A stretch of DNA of 64,000 nucleotides. Origin: Cristatella mucedo. Taxonomy: Eukaryota; Bryozoa; Phylactolaemata; Cristatellidae. The notes under the pieces are model-generated. The model worked only from the letters and a program-made list of their open reading frames with translations. It made no database searches and had not been told where the DNA came from. Numbering within the stretch: position 1 is the stretch's first letter; the number at the start of each line of letters is the position of its first letter. Where the stretch lies: contig WPIO01000046.1 in assembly GCA_009760855.2 (NCBI GenBank), positions 559,501 to 623,500 of the forward strand, in the 5' to 3' direction. A program made the translations under genes and the position numbers. This document shows positions 38,857 to 52,200 of this stretch, in pieces.

Positions 38857-40196
38857 AATAATAATAAAAATGCACTTGATTAAGCGCCCTCAGAGAACTC
38901 AATCTCTTTATAGGCGCTTTACATTTGCTGCAAAGAGAAATGCAATTGAATAGTGAGTAAAATCATGCTTGATACACAAACAAAATGAATAGCATGATTA
39001 GGGGTGACATGCACAGGGTCAGCATGCAAATGTGGTTAGTGGCAGCATGCACAGTGTCAGCACGCATAAGCACATCAAGGACGAATCACAGGGACCCACT
39101 AAATGCTGTCCTAAATAGGTGTGTTTTTAAATTCTTTTTAGATGTGGTCAGGTCAGGGGATGTTCTGACGCAGGTCGGGAGGGAGTTACAGGCTTTGGGA
39201 GCATACGAACTTAATGCACGGTCTCCAATTGATTTGAGGTTAGTACGAGGTATTTGTAGACTGTTGGATTCCAAAAAGCGGGTGGTACGATGCTTGGCCT
39301 GATGGGGGAGTATATCTGAAAGATAGGCTGGAGCCATAGAATGAAGAGACCTAAAAGTGAGCGACAAAACCTTAAAGTCAATCCGTTGCTTGACTGGTAG
39401 CCAGTGCAGGTCGGCGAGAAGTGGAGTAATGTGGCAACTGCGACGCTCACGACAGACAAGCCTAGCTGCAGAGTTTTGCACAAGCTGCAATCGCCTGATC
39501 GCACATGCTGGTAGGCCTGTAAGCAGTGAGTTGCAGAAGTCGAGACGGGATGTCACGAATGCATGAACTAACTTAGACGTGGTATCCTTATGTAAACAAG
39601 CCCGAATTTTAGCAATGTTATGAAGCTGAAAATAGGCAGATTTGACCGTGGAGCTGATGTGGTCGTCTAACGAGAGGTCGCTTTGGAATATGACACCTAG
39701 ATTTCGAGCTGATTCAACTGGAGATGTGCTGGTAGAGACAATTTTGAGTTTAGGCCTTTCCAATCTCTGAATCACACTGGGTTTGCCTACAACTAGTAAG
39801 TTAGTTTTATCGTCATTTAGTTATATAAAATTTGCTGCCATCTATGTGTGGATGTCATCACTACATGCAGAAAGTGAGTTGAGAGAATTCGAGGTGCTCG
39901 AAGGCTTTGAGGGATCAAATCAAAGGTACAATTGAGTGTCATCAGCATAGAAGTGAAAGCGTAGATTGTGCTTGGCAATCACATCAGCAAGAGGGAGAGT
40001 ATAAACCATGAAAAGAACCGGACCTAGCATGGAGCCCTGATTTACGCCATATTTCAGAGGTACCTCAGATGATCTTTGTCCATTCACGTCAATACTCTGG
40101 AGTCTCCCACTGAGATTGGACCTGAACCACTGCAGAGCAGTGCCAGTGATGCCCAGGCGAGATGAGAGGCGCTCTAGAAGAACTTTGTGATCGATG
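38857..40196 (-). mobile_element. LINE A (L2-like) insertion, best-preserved copy
   Basis: About 1.34 kb, 5'-truncated. It is flanked by GCAGAT at 38851-38856 and 40197-40202. The minus-strand frame 39775-39086 (229 codons) reads SARNLGVIFQSDLSLDDHIS, FQLHNIAKIRACLHKDTTSK, LQLVQNSAARLVCRERRSCH, ITPLLADLHWLPVKQRIDFK and ends LKTHLFRTAFSGSL. Upstream to 40196, GSMLGPVLFMVYTLPLADVI and FYADDTQL (RT motif C) are visible. Removing the insert restores hAT-like coding across the junction. Confidence 0.93.
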
Positions 40197-41194
40197 GCAG
40201 ATCGCCGTTATCAGCCTCTGCAGCTTCGCAGATATGCTTGAAGATGCGGTGGTTGAGCGGACAAGCAAGCACTGCGTTCACTAGCTTCACCACAACAGAC
40301 ATAACGTCTTTCATGCTTGCCACTTTGGCTCACATTGCCTTCTGGTAAATGATGCAGTGCACATTGCCTATCTCCTGCGAGCAGACCAAAGAGCGGCAGT
40401 GATTGATCAGAAGCTGCGAGAGTCCTTTGGGAGATCCAGCCATGGCAGGTGCACCGTCAATAGTTACCGAGACTAGCTTTGACAGGTCAAAACCACTCAA
40501 AGCCGGTAGGAGGGCATTGAGGACATCTCTGTCGGTTGTCATTCCCTTCATTGGGACGAGGCTGAGAAACTCCTCGACTACCTCCAGGTCTTGTGTGACG
40601 CCACGCACAATATGGCCAGCTGTGCAGTGTTCTTGATAACCCAGCTCTTGTTCAAGGCGATGGAGAACATCTCAACAGTTGTGAACTTCGTGCACATCGA
40701 AGACCGGACATCAGCGGCTAAGTCCTCTACGCGTCGAGTCACAGTGCTTGCAGACAGAGGGATTGCCTTGGGAGCGTCGTGTTGATCGAGACACACGACG
40801 TCGGCAGCAGCAAGTGTACATTCCATTACAAAGTCTGCGTCAGTGAAGAGATGCATTATTTTCGCAATCAGTGAGGACTCTTCGTGAGAGGCACGAGTGC
40901 GCCGCTTAGCTGCCTCGGAAGCTTTAGTGGCCTGATTATTGAAGAGGCACGATTTTTTATCCAACCAAGACTTCAGGCGAGAGCCTCAGTCTTCTACTCA
41001 GTCCTCGGTGAAGTGTATGCACATGTGCGCCTGCTTGGCATTGTAATGATCCTTGAGATTCGACCGCTTGAAGTGAAATAGTAATTTTTTGTCATGGGTG
41101 CTTGGCATGCTTACCTCTACATGGTTCAGTAGATATTACCGGCCAGAGATCATACTAACCGGTGGCTAAGAGCATCTCTAGTTTTGCTTCAGGA

Positions 41195-41395
41195 GTGCAG
41201 TACTACCTTGACTTACGAGTTCGATTCGTCCCGTGACGGAGCTCAAAGTAGTTCTACGTCAAATCAATCTCCCCATTAAAATGAATTGAAATGTGACAAT
41301 TCGTTCTGGACCATCAAAAACACCGCGGATGTATGTGAAATTTTTAAATTAGAAAATTTACTCGTAAAGAACAAATATTTTTTTTTAACGCAGTA
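41195..41395. repeat. Possible mariner-type miniature element, low confidence
   Basis: AGTACTACCTTGACTTACGA and nearby CCCATTAAAATGAATTGAAA recall a widespread animal miniature element whose copies contain CTTGACTTACGAG. Recognition is from memory and boundaries are unknown. Confidence 0.3.
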
Positions 41396-41714
41396 CAACA
41401 GAGCGTATAGACAATTAACATGTACGACCAGAGGCGTTCCAAGGGAATTGTGCACCCGGCGACGAACTGCCGAAGTGCAGTTTACTGGCCGGGCATTTTT
41501 GTGGACGCGTCGATTGTCTTTGGTTACGCGAGGATCTCTAAGACGACGGTACTATCTATGTAAAGTACTTACTGCAGCGGTTCCTGATGTAGTCGGTCTC
41601 AAACCCGAAGGCTCGCTCGAGTCGGTCGTAGTGGGAACCACCAGGTCCACGCTTGATTCACGCCCTGGCAGTCGGAACTTCTTCCACTGCCCTTCTCTTA
41701 CGAGCTTTAGTAAC

Positions 41715-42112
41715 CATATAATAATAATAATAATAATATTGCACTTGATAAAGCGCCCTCAGAGAACTTAATCTCTTTCTAGGCGCTTTACATTTGCTGC
41801 AAAGTGATACGCAATAGAATAGTAAGTAAAATCATGCTTGAAAAACAAACAAAATGAATAACATGGTTAGGGGTTACATGCACTGGGTCAGCATGCAAAT
41901 GTGGTTAGTGGCAGCATGAACAGTGTCAGCACGCATAAGAACATCGAGGACGAATCACAAGGACCCACTAAATGCTGTCCTAAATAGGTATGTTTTTAAG
42001 TTTCTTTTAAATGTGGTCAGGTCAGGGGATGTTCTGATGCAGGTCGGGAGGGAGTTCCAGGCTGTGGGAGCATACGAGCTAAATGCACGGTCTCCAAAGG
42101 ATTTAAGGTTAT
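41715..42112 (-). mobile_element. LINE A 3'-end copy
   Basis: The minus strand encodes NLKSFGDRAFSSYAPTAWNS to FRTAFSGSL, then the 3' UTR to (ATT)n at 41719-41735. It is nearly identical to 38395-38547 in the UTR. It is 5'-truncated at about 42112. Confidence 0.9.
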
Positions 42113-43271
42113 GAGTTCCTCTCTCCACCCTCTTGCATCTCCGGCACTCGCATTTGCACTTGTTAACACTTTCTGGCGAAAATCCGTCACGGCTAGGGGC
42201 TAGCCGTGCACAAACCAAAGTCGCAGTTCTAAAATCATAATGCGTAACGCTCGAAGCAAAATCAAGCACAATGACGGTTAGCTCTCAACTTAATCGGCAG
42301 AGAGACGGCTCGTGGCTCGAAAACTCGTTCGTTGGGATACTGGGAAGTCAAAGTACCTCTCTATAGTGAAGGAGAAGATAACCACGACAACTCAATTAGG
42401 CCGGATCCATCAATAAATAACCAGGGGGCCGCTAGGCCGGACTGGAGCACTAGCTAGGCCGTATCTGGCTCTAAAGGCAGGAGTTTTCCGACCTCTGCCT
42501 TAGTAAGTAACTCGGTGGGCAATGGGATACTTGCCCCAGCATGCTTGAGTCTTAATTCTCGTCGGCTGTTCACGAAACTCCAATACCGCTTTCGAGTCGT
42601 AACACAACTTGCTACAATTATTCTCCGATTGAAACCAAAGCCATACAAGTGTCTATATGTGAGCTACGCAGTCGCTTTGCTCGATTATCTCTTTTGATGA
42701 GATAGTGCGCCCGTCTCCCTGATCTGACTCATTTTCCGGTCGTGCACTTCCTGTACATAGCTTGACATTTGCCAAGCACGCGAACACATTTAAATCCTGA
42801 CGAATGGTACAGCAGTTATTACGTGGCGTTACGCAGCAATGAGCCCATGTTTATGAAAGTGGACTTGCGACGATATCTGCCCCCAGTAAGGGATTCGCCC
42901 CTACCGTGCGCCAGCCAAGCCCGGGAGCTGGAGGCTGATCACGTGACTCCGGCCGGCCCCGATCCTACCGGAACCGGGTGTGGACTGCAGTCGCAGGGCG
43001 CGGGAGGTTAGCTCACGCTTTTCGATCGCCCGTTTAGTAAAGGTTAGTTATTGTCTATTTTGCTAATAGTAATACGCTGTGTATTAGAAATATACTGTAT
43101 GGATTCGGGATTCCCATATTACGAGCTCTACTGCGTAGCTTCGCCCTGTGAGTTTTGGATGCTCACCGTTACCTTCGTGCGGGTCAATCGTCTTTGCGTG
43201 ACTGCTTCGCGATTGCAGTTTAGTTTGGTTTCGTGTCTTTAATGTTAGTAGGACACAGATTTTGTTAGAAG
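42113..43271. promoter_or_regulatory. EB1 upstream region (5' UTR or promoter), GC-rich at 42880-43030
   Basis: Unrecognised sequence leading to the EB1 start. A GC-rich block (about 42880-43020) lies some 250-390 bp upstream of the ATG, a plausible promoter or first noncoding exon. CGGGAGGTTAGC at about 42999 could hold a donor. No TATA element stands out. Confidence 0.3.
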
Positions 43272-46200
43272 ATGGCGGTCAATGTCTATAACACCAGCGT
43301 CACCCAGGAAAACGTAAGCCGTCACGACATACTTCAGTGGGTCAATGATACACTGGATGGCTCATTCGCCAAAATCGAAGATCTCAGCTCAGGTACGGAT
43401 TGTGGTTGTCGGCGAATCGAATTTAAGTGTTGGATGTTTATTCTATCAATTTTGGTGATTTTTTTACCTGTTCTGTTAGTTTTGATGTCCGGATTGGGGC
43501 CGAGCTCACAGTTTGTTAAAGCAAGACCACGGAACGGCGTGCTATTTCTTACGTGGGTCGCCTATTCGGTGCCAGAGCTATTGTCTAGAATTTAGCAGCT
43601 CATATTAATCAAACTCTTAGCGATCGGGTGATGCCATAATATAATACTTGTTAACGTCGTATCCTATTTCAAATTCCACACTATTCACTGCATTGCATCA
43701 GGGAGGTACGATCCTTATGACGCTGGCGATTTGAGTGTATGGAGTCGCAGCCATTCGGTAAGTATTTTGTAGCCTGTATATTCTCATGAGTTAGGAGAGC
43801 TAAGCTTTTGCCTTAAGGACTAGCAAGAGCTACGTCCGGAGAACGCCAAGAGCGTGGTACTTCTAGTTTAAAAGTATTAATTTTTAGTTTTACATGTTGT
43901 TTCCTAATTTACTTAAGCAGGATACTCATTTCTGCCATGAATAAGGCTTGCGTGTGTATGGTCTCCCGAACTCAAGGATTGACAGTAATCGACCACCGAC
44001 CTATAGGTGTTCTGAAGCATGAACGAGGTAGACATTGAAGTGAGCTAGCTTAATTTAATAGTATTTCGAATGATCTCTTAATTGCCGACCATGCTTTTCT
44101 GTGCACCTTATAATATGAAATTTGCCTCTGAATTTCCTGCCGGGAATTTGGGATAGGACAAGTATGACGTGTTACTGGTATTTGGCAAACCGTTAAGGCT
44201 TTGCTGTCAGGGCTGTCACGAATGCAGTTTACCATAGTTTTAGATTTTGTGATCTTGGGGTTTAACGTCATCCTACCTGATTGGAGGCTAATTGAACTTC
44301 TGTGGTTGACAATGGATGTATGCGAGTCGAGTCCTTTGGGTATGCCCATCTGCTTGTAAGGGGCTGGCAAGAGCTCGTACTGTCACCTGCTGCTGTTGTC
44401 TGTCATGCTATTGCCACCACAGTAGTTGACTAGTAAGTGCTTGATCGTTCACCAGCATGCACTGCTTTATGGGTTGCCATTCTCACCCTACTATTAAGGT
44501 CCCGGCATGAGCTGCTCTTAGTCCATAAGGTCTGTGCAGTTAGCTGTTAGCGTGCTTCGCTGCAGCCATAAGCACAAGCATAAAGAAACTGGAGAAGCTG
44601 CAAAAGTTAATCTGAATGAGGTTGTGGATTGGGGATTCTAGCCTGATTTGTAAGGACTGACCCTGAATTTTCTGGAAGTTGGCTGGTCTGAGCAAGTCTC
44701 CTGGGACCTCGTGCCTTTGCCCGGAGCTCGGCTGCTGCTGCGATTTCGCAAAGGCAGGAGCAGATGCTTGGGGATGTTGAGCCAATGCTTAGCAATCAAC
44801 CTATGACAAGATTCGTCTGTTGCTGGTTTCATCTACCTTCCGGCTTTCGGGTGATGGAAGTTATTGTCATCCGGCAGTTACTGCCATCGGTCGTGTATAG
44901 TAATTTGTCATGCTTGTCTCCCATGGGTATGTGCTAAGTGGCTAGGATTTGGATGGCAACAACTGGTAGCCACCACTACCGACCCACCAGTGTCGTGGTC
45001 TCGTTTGCCCTTGGCTGGCTAGCAGATTCTTTTAAATACACATACCTATCTTGCATATCCAAGTTCAAGTGACTCACCCACTGTGCTGCTTGCTGCCTTC
45101 GGCAGGATCCAGGCTTCAGAACTCCTTAACCGCCTTTAAAATCAGCCCACATATATAAATTTTTAATAACGGTTAAGTAATGACCAAAACGTCTGTGGAC
45201 CTGTCGTGCTAGATGTTTCCAGATGACACGGTGCCTCATGCCCAAGCCACGTATCAACATTAGGATGCTTTCACCTAAGACAGGTGGTGCAATCGTGAAT
45301 TGTTCATGCTAGTTCTGCTGTATCTTTCGGCAGCCTCTGATACCATTGATCACCCAGTCTATCTTGAGTACCTCTCGTCTCGCCTGGGCATCACTGGGTC
45401 TGCACTGCAATGTATTAGATATTTAGAGCTTTGATATTAGCGCACGACGGTCGTCAGCGTGGGTCTTTGAAGTATGGGGTACACATGACTCAATTTATAG
45501 GGCACTTCTTTTTACAATATACATGCTCCCAGTTGTCGATGACATCGCTAAGCAAAGTTTAGGCTTTCATTTTAATGCAGATGCCACACAGCTGTACCTG
45601 TGCTGGGATCCATCCCTGCCTTCTAGCATGTTGAACTCTGAGCTGCCTTGCAGCATGTATTGCTGACATATGGATTTGGCTAGCAGCAAACTTTCTTGAA
45701 TTGAATGACTGTATAAAAAAAACTTATCTGCTGTGGACATGCACAGTGTTTATTTATTAATAAGGAAGCATATCCCTTAAAATGTGCTTGGCCAGCACAT
45801 CTCCTGTAGCATCTGCTCATAATCCGGGTGTCATGTTTTAAATTACCTTTTACTAAATGACCAATCAGCTCCACGGTCAGACCTGCTTTAGTTCTAGTTC
45901 AGAAACATTGCAGAAAATCTGTGCTGCCTTAATAAATGATACCGTGGTCAAAGCTGATAAGCATTTCTATCATCCTGTCTTGTAACTTCTGTAACTCACG
46001 ACTTCGTGCCTGTGAAATGAGACACTTTAATTTGGTGCAAAACTCTGCAGTTAGGCTTGACTGTTGTGAACGTCACAACTGCCACATTACACCACTTTTC
46101 ATCGACCTTCACTTGCACTCCATCGAGGAGTAGATTGACATTAAGTTTCAGCTACTCACTTAATGCTCCTTTATTGTCCTCTTGCTCCGGCGTGCCTTTC

Positions 46201-49200
46201 AAGAAAACTTCCTTCTCAGGCTTTTGCATCATACTGCTGCTCTTCTGATGACTCATTTCGTGACTATGCCTATAGCCAAACTTAAATCCTTTGGAAACCG
46301 TACCTCCGGTTCATATACTCTTAAAGTCTGGAAGTAATTCCAGGCTAACGTAACAACATATTATTTTAGACAATTCACCCGATCGATCCATAGTCCGCAT
46401 GACAGCATTTCCTTCGTCTGAGTGAACCGTCCGTGGCGTGTTTATGTGTGCTAAAACTGTGCGTGTGATCACTATCCAATTGACGTAGTTTCTTTCCAGA
46501 GTAGGTGAAGTGTCTAGAAAGATCTTTAATTCTCATAGGATACTCTTCGATCTTTTATTAGTAATATCATTATTATCATGTTGAATAATTAGTGTGGCAC
46601 TAATGTTGTTGCATATTAGACCGAGACTGTCTATTTCTCAGAAAAGCCTTAATTAAGTAATTAAGTTGATTATGCCCATATCTCTGAGCCCATGTCAGCT
46701 TACCTTTTGGTGCACATGCTTAGTTTGATACTGGGGTGGGGAATAAGGAAATCGTGGGATAAATAAATAGCCTCAGCACAGTAATCCCCAGTTTCACGTT
46801 AATTTATGTTGTCTTGCTGTTCTCGGGGTATACAGTTTTGGCCCGAAAATTCCTTCATCCTGGGATTTAATGCACATCTCAGGCATTTCTGAGTTTTAGA
46901 AAATCAAGGCCAAAATATATGAGCACACGGTCGGATTAAAATAAGCTAGCAAATAATGTTGCAGGTTGTGCATGCTGCCACCTTGTTTAGCCCTCTGGGT
47001 ACGAAAGCAATTTGTGGCAATTTGTGCAGTCTTATTTGGTTTGGAAAGAGTTGCTTTTTTGAAGTGTAGTTTTTTTTGTAGTTCCACCAGAACACAGCCA
47101 AGTAAATGTTGTGCCAAGTATCCTCTCGAAAGACGTATATAAATGCTTGTGTTAGGCACTTCTTCAGGAATGATCAAGGTTTTGGACATCCTGGGTTCTG
47201 CATGTTTAGACCTAGACCAGACCTGATTAGAGATAATGTGTGAACTCGATTATGCAGTTATGGGTAAGAACCAGCAAACTGATTGAAAATACAAGTTGTG
47301 CCAAAATCAGGATGTTCTGGATGTGTTAGAAATTATCCAATGATATTATGAAAGGGTAGTTCGGTTTTATTCCTTATTTATCAGGAAAATGCTGTTCGAC
47401 GGTTTTCCTATTTCTACCGGTTTCTTGCATCGTTCGGCCGATTTTTCCTTATTGATGTCTTGCATTGTTTTGAACTATCTCAGGCTTATTTTGTATATGC
47501 TCAAAATAGCTAGCATCAAACCCATGATGATTGCTGAGAATGTGCCTGAAATGGTTGTTAAGATATATTTTTAGAGAATGGGTCACCTAGTGCATCCATC
47601 CAGTAAGTCTTACTTCGTGGTGCCCAGTTGGCACTACAAAGTAATAACCTTAGAAAATAGTGACTATGTCAGAATGCAGAAGGTGCTACAGATACGGCAA
47701 AAAAAACAGTCATTTCGTATGTTTTTATACGTGGTAAGCGCACCTAAGCACCACGATTTGTTGCACATATTTCTAACTAAAGCGAATTTTGTTCTGTTGA
47801 GATTCCGTTGGCCGGCAGCCCATAAGCAGTGTTATATCTTGATATATTTCCTAGACATAGCCTAGAAACTTGGTACATGTATCGCATATATTAGCATTAT
47901 TATTAATATATGTATTAAGGCTGCTGTATAGAATTCATATAAAGAACTTGATGCACTGCGGTTTCTTTATCGTGAAATCTGCGAGAGCAAGTTATTTGTC
48001 AAGCTGTGCTGTACCCATGCTGGGCCAAGAATCGCCACGTGCCTGCCCCTGCACCCAGGTCATTCGGCTTCTAAAGGCAGTGAGCCGATCGGGCCAAAAC
48101 GCCTTCCAACAAGAACTATATCTAAACCCAATCATAACTCCAGCATCATTGAAAGAGTTGACGCCATTTCTGCAAAGCCTCAATGCTGGGTGCACAAGAC
48201 GTAAATGCAAATCTCGAGTAGCTAGGACTCGCACTCGTCCAATGGGCCGATTTTGTAGTGCAATTGCTTGCTGCCGTCAGTGGATGAGACACAATTGAAG
48301 CATGCTTGTCATTCTTATCTAGGCAGCATAATTTTCTGTAAAGTCTGAGCCGAAGAATTGAACTACTCTCCTAGTAAGTTTCACGAGATCTGAGGTCACG
48401 CAGCCCCCATCATGCTTACAGAAAAGAAAAAGACTTTCTTCTGAAGCTAAAAAACAACTCATCTTGTCATTCGCAAACTTTGCTTAAAGTCAAAGGGATT
48501 AGGAAAGCATGGCTTGCTTGTCATGCTAGTCGGGTCGGGCTAAAAATCAACTGGTATCCAGTAAATCGCAGCTGTTCTGGATTAGGGATGTCGGAGCATC
48601 TGAGTAGCATCCTAAAGAGTACGTTGAGTGGTTTGCATTGTGGAGCCCGTGTACACGAGCATTTTACCATCTAAACTGATTTTCAAAATGTTGCTTGAAG
48701 GTGAGCACCTCGGAGAGTTTTTCACACCTAGAGGCTCATGCTGCTTCCATCGCTGAGTTAAGCCAGCTCCCTGTATTGACAAGGCTCCACTGTCTTCTGA
48801 CCGCACTCGTCCACTTCGCCTTGTCATCACTACATTCTCGTTTACTTCCGCGTTCTCTTACTGATCTGCCACTTGCTGTGTGTGCTACTTCCAGAATCGA
48901 CAGCCTGTGTTCCCATCGCCGCCACTCTCCCTCCCAGCAGTCCCCTTCCCGCCAGTGCTTCATTCCCCTGCAAAAAAGTTGAACCAATCGTAAGTCAGAT
49001 CCTTCTGGTAGTATGCAATATGCAGTAGCGCTGCCCTTCCCTTCCCCTGGAGCAAGTCGAGATAGCCTGTCAGGAGCTCGAGAGAAGTGGGTAAGGCTTG
49101 GTGGACCGCCGAGGCCGAGCGATTGCAAAATTGCGTTTGTCGGCGTAAATTTGTGAGCTGTGCGAGGTGATTGTGTATACAGTTGCTGCCTGATGCTGCA

Positions 49201-52200
49201 TGGCTGCAATTGATTGCTTTTTCGAATAGGTTGGGGGTCTAGAGCATGGAGACAATGCCCGGCTCTGCTGAAGAGCACTTTCCTACCAGAGAGTTAGACA
49301 CTGGGTCGCTTTGATGCGGGCCTCAAAGCCCACCCCCCCTCTCCGAGGACCAGGTCGCCTACTGCAGTACCAATGCTTGCTGAAGGTGTCATTTGTTCGT
49401 GGCACCGTGTGCCCCTTGTGCATGAGTGTGGTATGTGTGTGCGCACTTCGGATTCGAGTTTGCCCCATGCATATCCTGCATTCGCATTGCACTGGTTCTA
49501 CCAAGACCGACTCTATCAAGAAGAGTTGTTGGCAAGCATTGCATTTGCCATGCATGACATCGACCAAGACCGACCTCTTCTTATCTAAGTGCATTTATGT
49601 CTGTGAGCAGTGTGTGTGTGTGTGCGCGTGCGTGCGTGTGTGTGCCTCGTTTAACCATTGCAGTTGGGTTTGAGTGCATTGCTACCACTGTTCGGTGGCC
49701 GTGATGGCGCACTAGGTAAGGTGGTTGCTTTTCAACCCTTTGACCCGAGGTCGTGAGTTCGAATCTTGCGATGGGCGATCCTCTATCACCTTGATCGTTT
49801 ATTTGCCGCTGCATTGCCGCAAATAAAGGATATCCGTAAAGGCTCTTCTGTTCTTCAGCTCTTCTTCGTGATAGCCGTAAAGGCTCTTCTGTTGCTATGC
49901 AAAAGAGGCCAATAAATCAGCTAGCTTTTTGCTTTTCATATCTGTTACCGTCGTGTGCAGTTACAATCGCCCATGCAACAGACAAGTAATTTAGGAGAAC
50001 ACTGTCATCTGCCCCTGACCTATGCTTCAGCTCGGCCTTACTTGGCTCTTTGCCACGTGACCTGCATGGCGGTGATCGCTGCTGTTGAGGATTCGACATC
50101 CGGTCGTGTGCATGCACCTGCGGCGAGCTCCTGGTGCCTGCTCTGAGCTGCTGATGACCAGTGCCTTTCCTTTCCAGGTGCTGCATACTGCCAATTCATG
50201 GACATGCTGTTCCCAGGTGTGTGGCCAGCAGAAGCTGCTGTGTCTAGCTGCAGGCCGCTGCAGCGGCTGTCCTGCTTACTGACTGCGGTCGCTGACTGGC
50301 GTGCTGTTGCTTGGCGCTGCAGGCTCCATCGCTTTAAAGAGGATTAAATTCAACACGAAGCTGGAGCACGAGTTCATCCAGAATTTCAAAACCTTGCAGG
50401 GTGCATTCCAGAAGTCAGGGGTGGACAAGGTCTGTGCGCACGAACATACGCATGAGTGTGTGCATGTGTGTGTGTGCATGTGTGTGTGTGTGCATGTGTG
50501 TGTGCATGTGTGTGTGTGTGTGTGTGTGCATGTGTGTGTGCATGTGCTAAGTGCATTAAATAGGTGCTGATCGCACTGCCTCGTTTGAGTGTCTCTGACA
50601 TGATAAGGGATGCAATGGCATCGTGTAAGTAGATGATGTGGCGAACGAGTACAATTGTTCCTCTCGTTCAGCTGCTGGTGCCACGTCACCCCTCCTGTGT
50701 CACTTATCGTCTTTCGCACTGACGGCCCTTAGCTGAGCCTTGCCTCATGACGTCACACTTCCTGCGCTGGTCGAATTCCACGTCGGCCCCTTCCCCCTCA
50801 ACCATCGGTCACTCGCTCGGCTTGATAGGCGGTGCCTCCGGCTGGCTGGCTGTGTATCGCCAGCTCGCGGCGCCCTGAGACGACGCTGGCCGCTGCCACC
50901 TGTCTTGCAGCACCTCTCTTTTTTTGCCTTTAGATAATACCAGTCGACAAGTTGATCAAAGGACGTTTTCAGGATAACTTCGAGTTCGTGCAGTGGTTCA
51001 AGCGCTTCTTCGACGCTAACTATCAGGGTCAGGAGTACGACGCCCGCGCACAGCGCGGTGGCGAGGGGCTGGGCGAGGGCAAGACGGCCGTGGCACCGAG
51101 CAGCGCCGGTTTGAAGAAGCCTGCCCCCGCCGTTGCCAAGGCACCTGCAGCTGGAGGCCTTGCTCATCCACGCCCTGCGTCGGGGGCAGTGCCGGCCGCT
51201 AGGACGCCGCCAGGTACCTGGCAGCACCGCACTGCTGCCGCTGTGCTCGGCTATGCGCTGCTGCTGCTGCTGCCACCGAGGTCGTGCTGCTGCCTATGTC
51301 GTGCCAGCGAGCGCTCTCGGTTTGCAATTGCAGCAAAAGCGCCCGGAGCTGCCAAGGTGGCGGTAGCAGGCACAGGAAGCCCTTTGCACGTGGGCCGCAC
51401 CGCGGCAGCTGCGCCAGCCGCTGCAGTTCTGGCATCTGCCCCCAAAGGTAGCGGAGGAGCCGGAGATGCCGCCCGAGTGCAAGAGCTCACCGCGCAGGTA
51501 TGCTCACCACTGCCGCGAGAGCACTGCTTACCGTGGCGGTCGTTGCAGCCGCTGCGAGTGTCGCGGTCGACCGAAATCGGCTCGGCGCGAGCTTTTAGTC
51601 GAGGGAGGTGTGAATTCGCGCTGACTTTGGAAGGTCGCCGCGCGCAGGTGGACGAGCTGAAGCTGACCGTGGAGAGCTTGGAAAAGGAGCGGGACTTCTA
51701 CTTTGGGAAGCTGCGCGATATTGAGACCCTGTGCCAGGACCACGAGGCCGATCCCATATTGAAGCAAGTGCTTGACATTCTCTACGCCACCGAGGTACAG
51801 CTCGCAGCTGCCGTCTGGATGCGGCCGAACGGTGTTGTGGAACCGCATGCATTCTCCCCCCCTCACGTATGCCATACTTTGTTTGCCAGTTCGGACTGGG
51901 ATGTATTTCCGGCTAGTGTGTGGTGCAGTTAGTTGTTGGGCTGTTGTTGCCACAATGAGATGCAAGATAATGTGCTAATGACGTCTGCCGATGACGTCTG
52001 CACGTGTTGTGTGCGATATGTCGTCGTACCGTGCGTGCTCCTCGATGTTTCTGGGGCGATGACAGAGCCGCAGTGAGCTGCAGGCAGTGCATCGTGTTAA
52101 ACTGGGCTGCTTGCAGCGGCGCACCGAGAGACGGTTGACTGAACGTGCCCGATCTGTTGGTGCATGCATTGGGGGCGGGTGCAGCTCTGGAAAGAAGGAT

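Larger units (their letters stand above)
37885..41095 (-). pseudogene. Second hAT-type transposase fossil (ZBED/GTF2IRD2-like), split by two LINE A insertions
   Basis: Read on the minus strand from high to low coordinates. Near 41080 there is FHFKRSNLKDHYNAKQAH, a BED-finger-like end. Then KSWLDKKSCLF, LFTDADFVMECTLAAADVV and STVTRRVEDLAADV. Frame 40608-40330 gives VTQDLEVVEEFLSLVPMKG and TIDGAPAMAGSPKGL, then VKLVNAVLACPLNHRIFKHI. After a LINE come VHWLSRGNITKRVFALCHQI, LNELNVTLQGRDVF and, after a second LINE, STYSCEQLFSKRKFCKSKLR and SQLTDNHLNDILPL (dimerisation region). Several frameshifts. The family is often annotated in animals as GTF2IRD2-like or ZBED-like proteins. Coding remnants only; terminal repeats were not identified. 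Confidence 0.82.
43393..50177 (+). other. EB1 intron 1
   Basis: About 6.8 kb. It contains the LINE A copy at 45300-46590, a SINE1 at 49698-49924 and a TG tract at 49610-49645. Frames inside (for example 48736-49278 minus, 180 codons) show no recognised domain. Confidence 0.8.

Noticed and set aside
51214-51333. Reading exons 4-6 of EB1 as one unspliced exon
   Set aside because: Good GT and AG sites flank both inserts, and the retained peptides are unlike EB proteins. Splicing is the simpler default, with retention kept as a finding.
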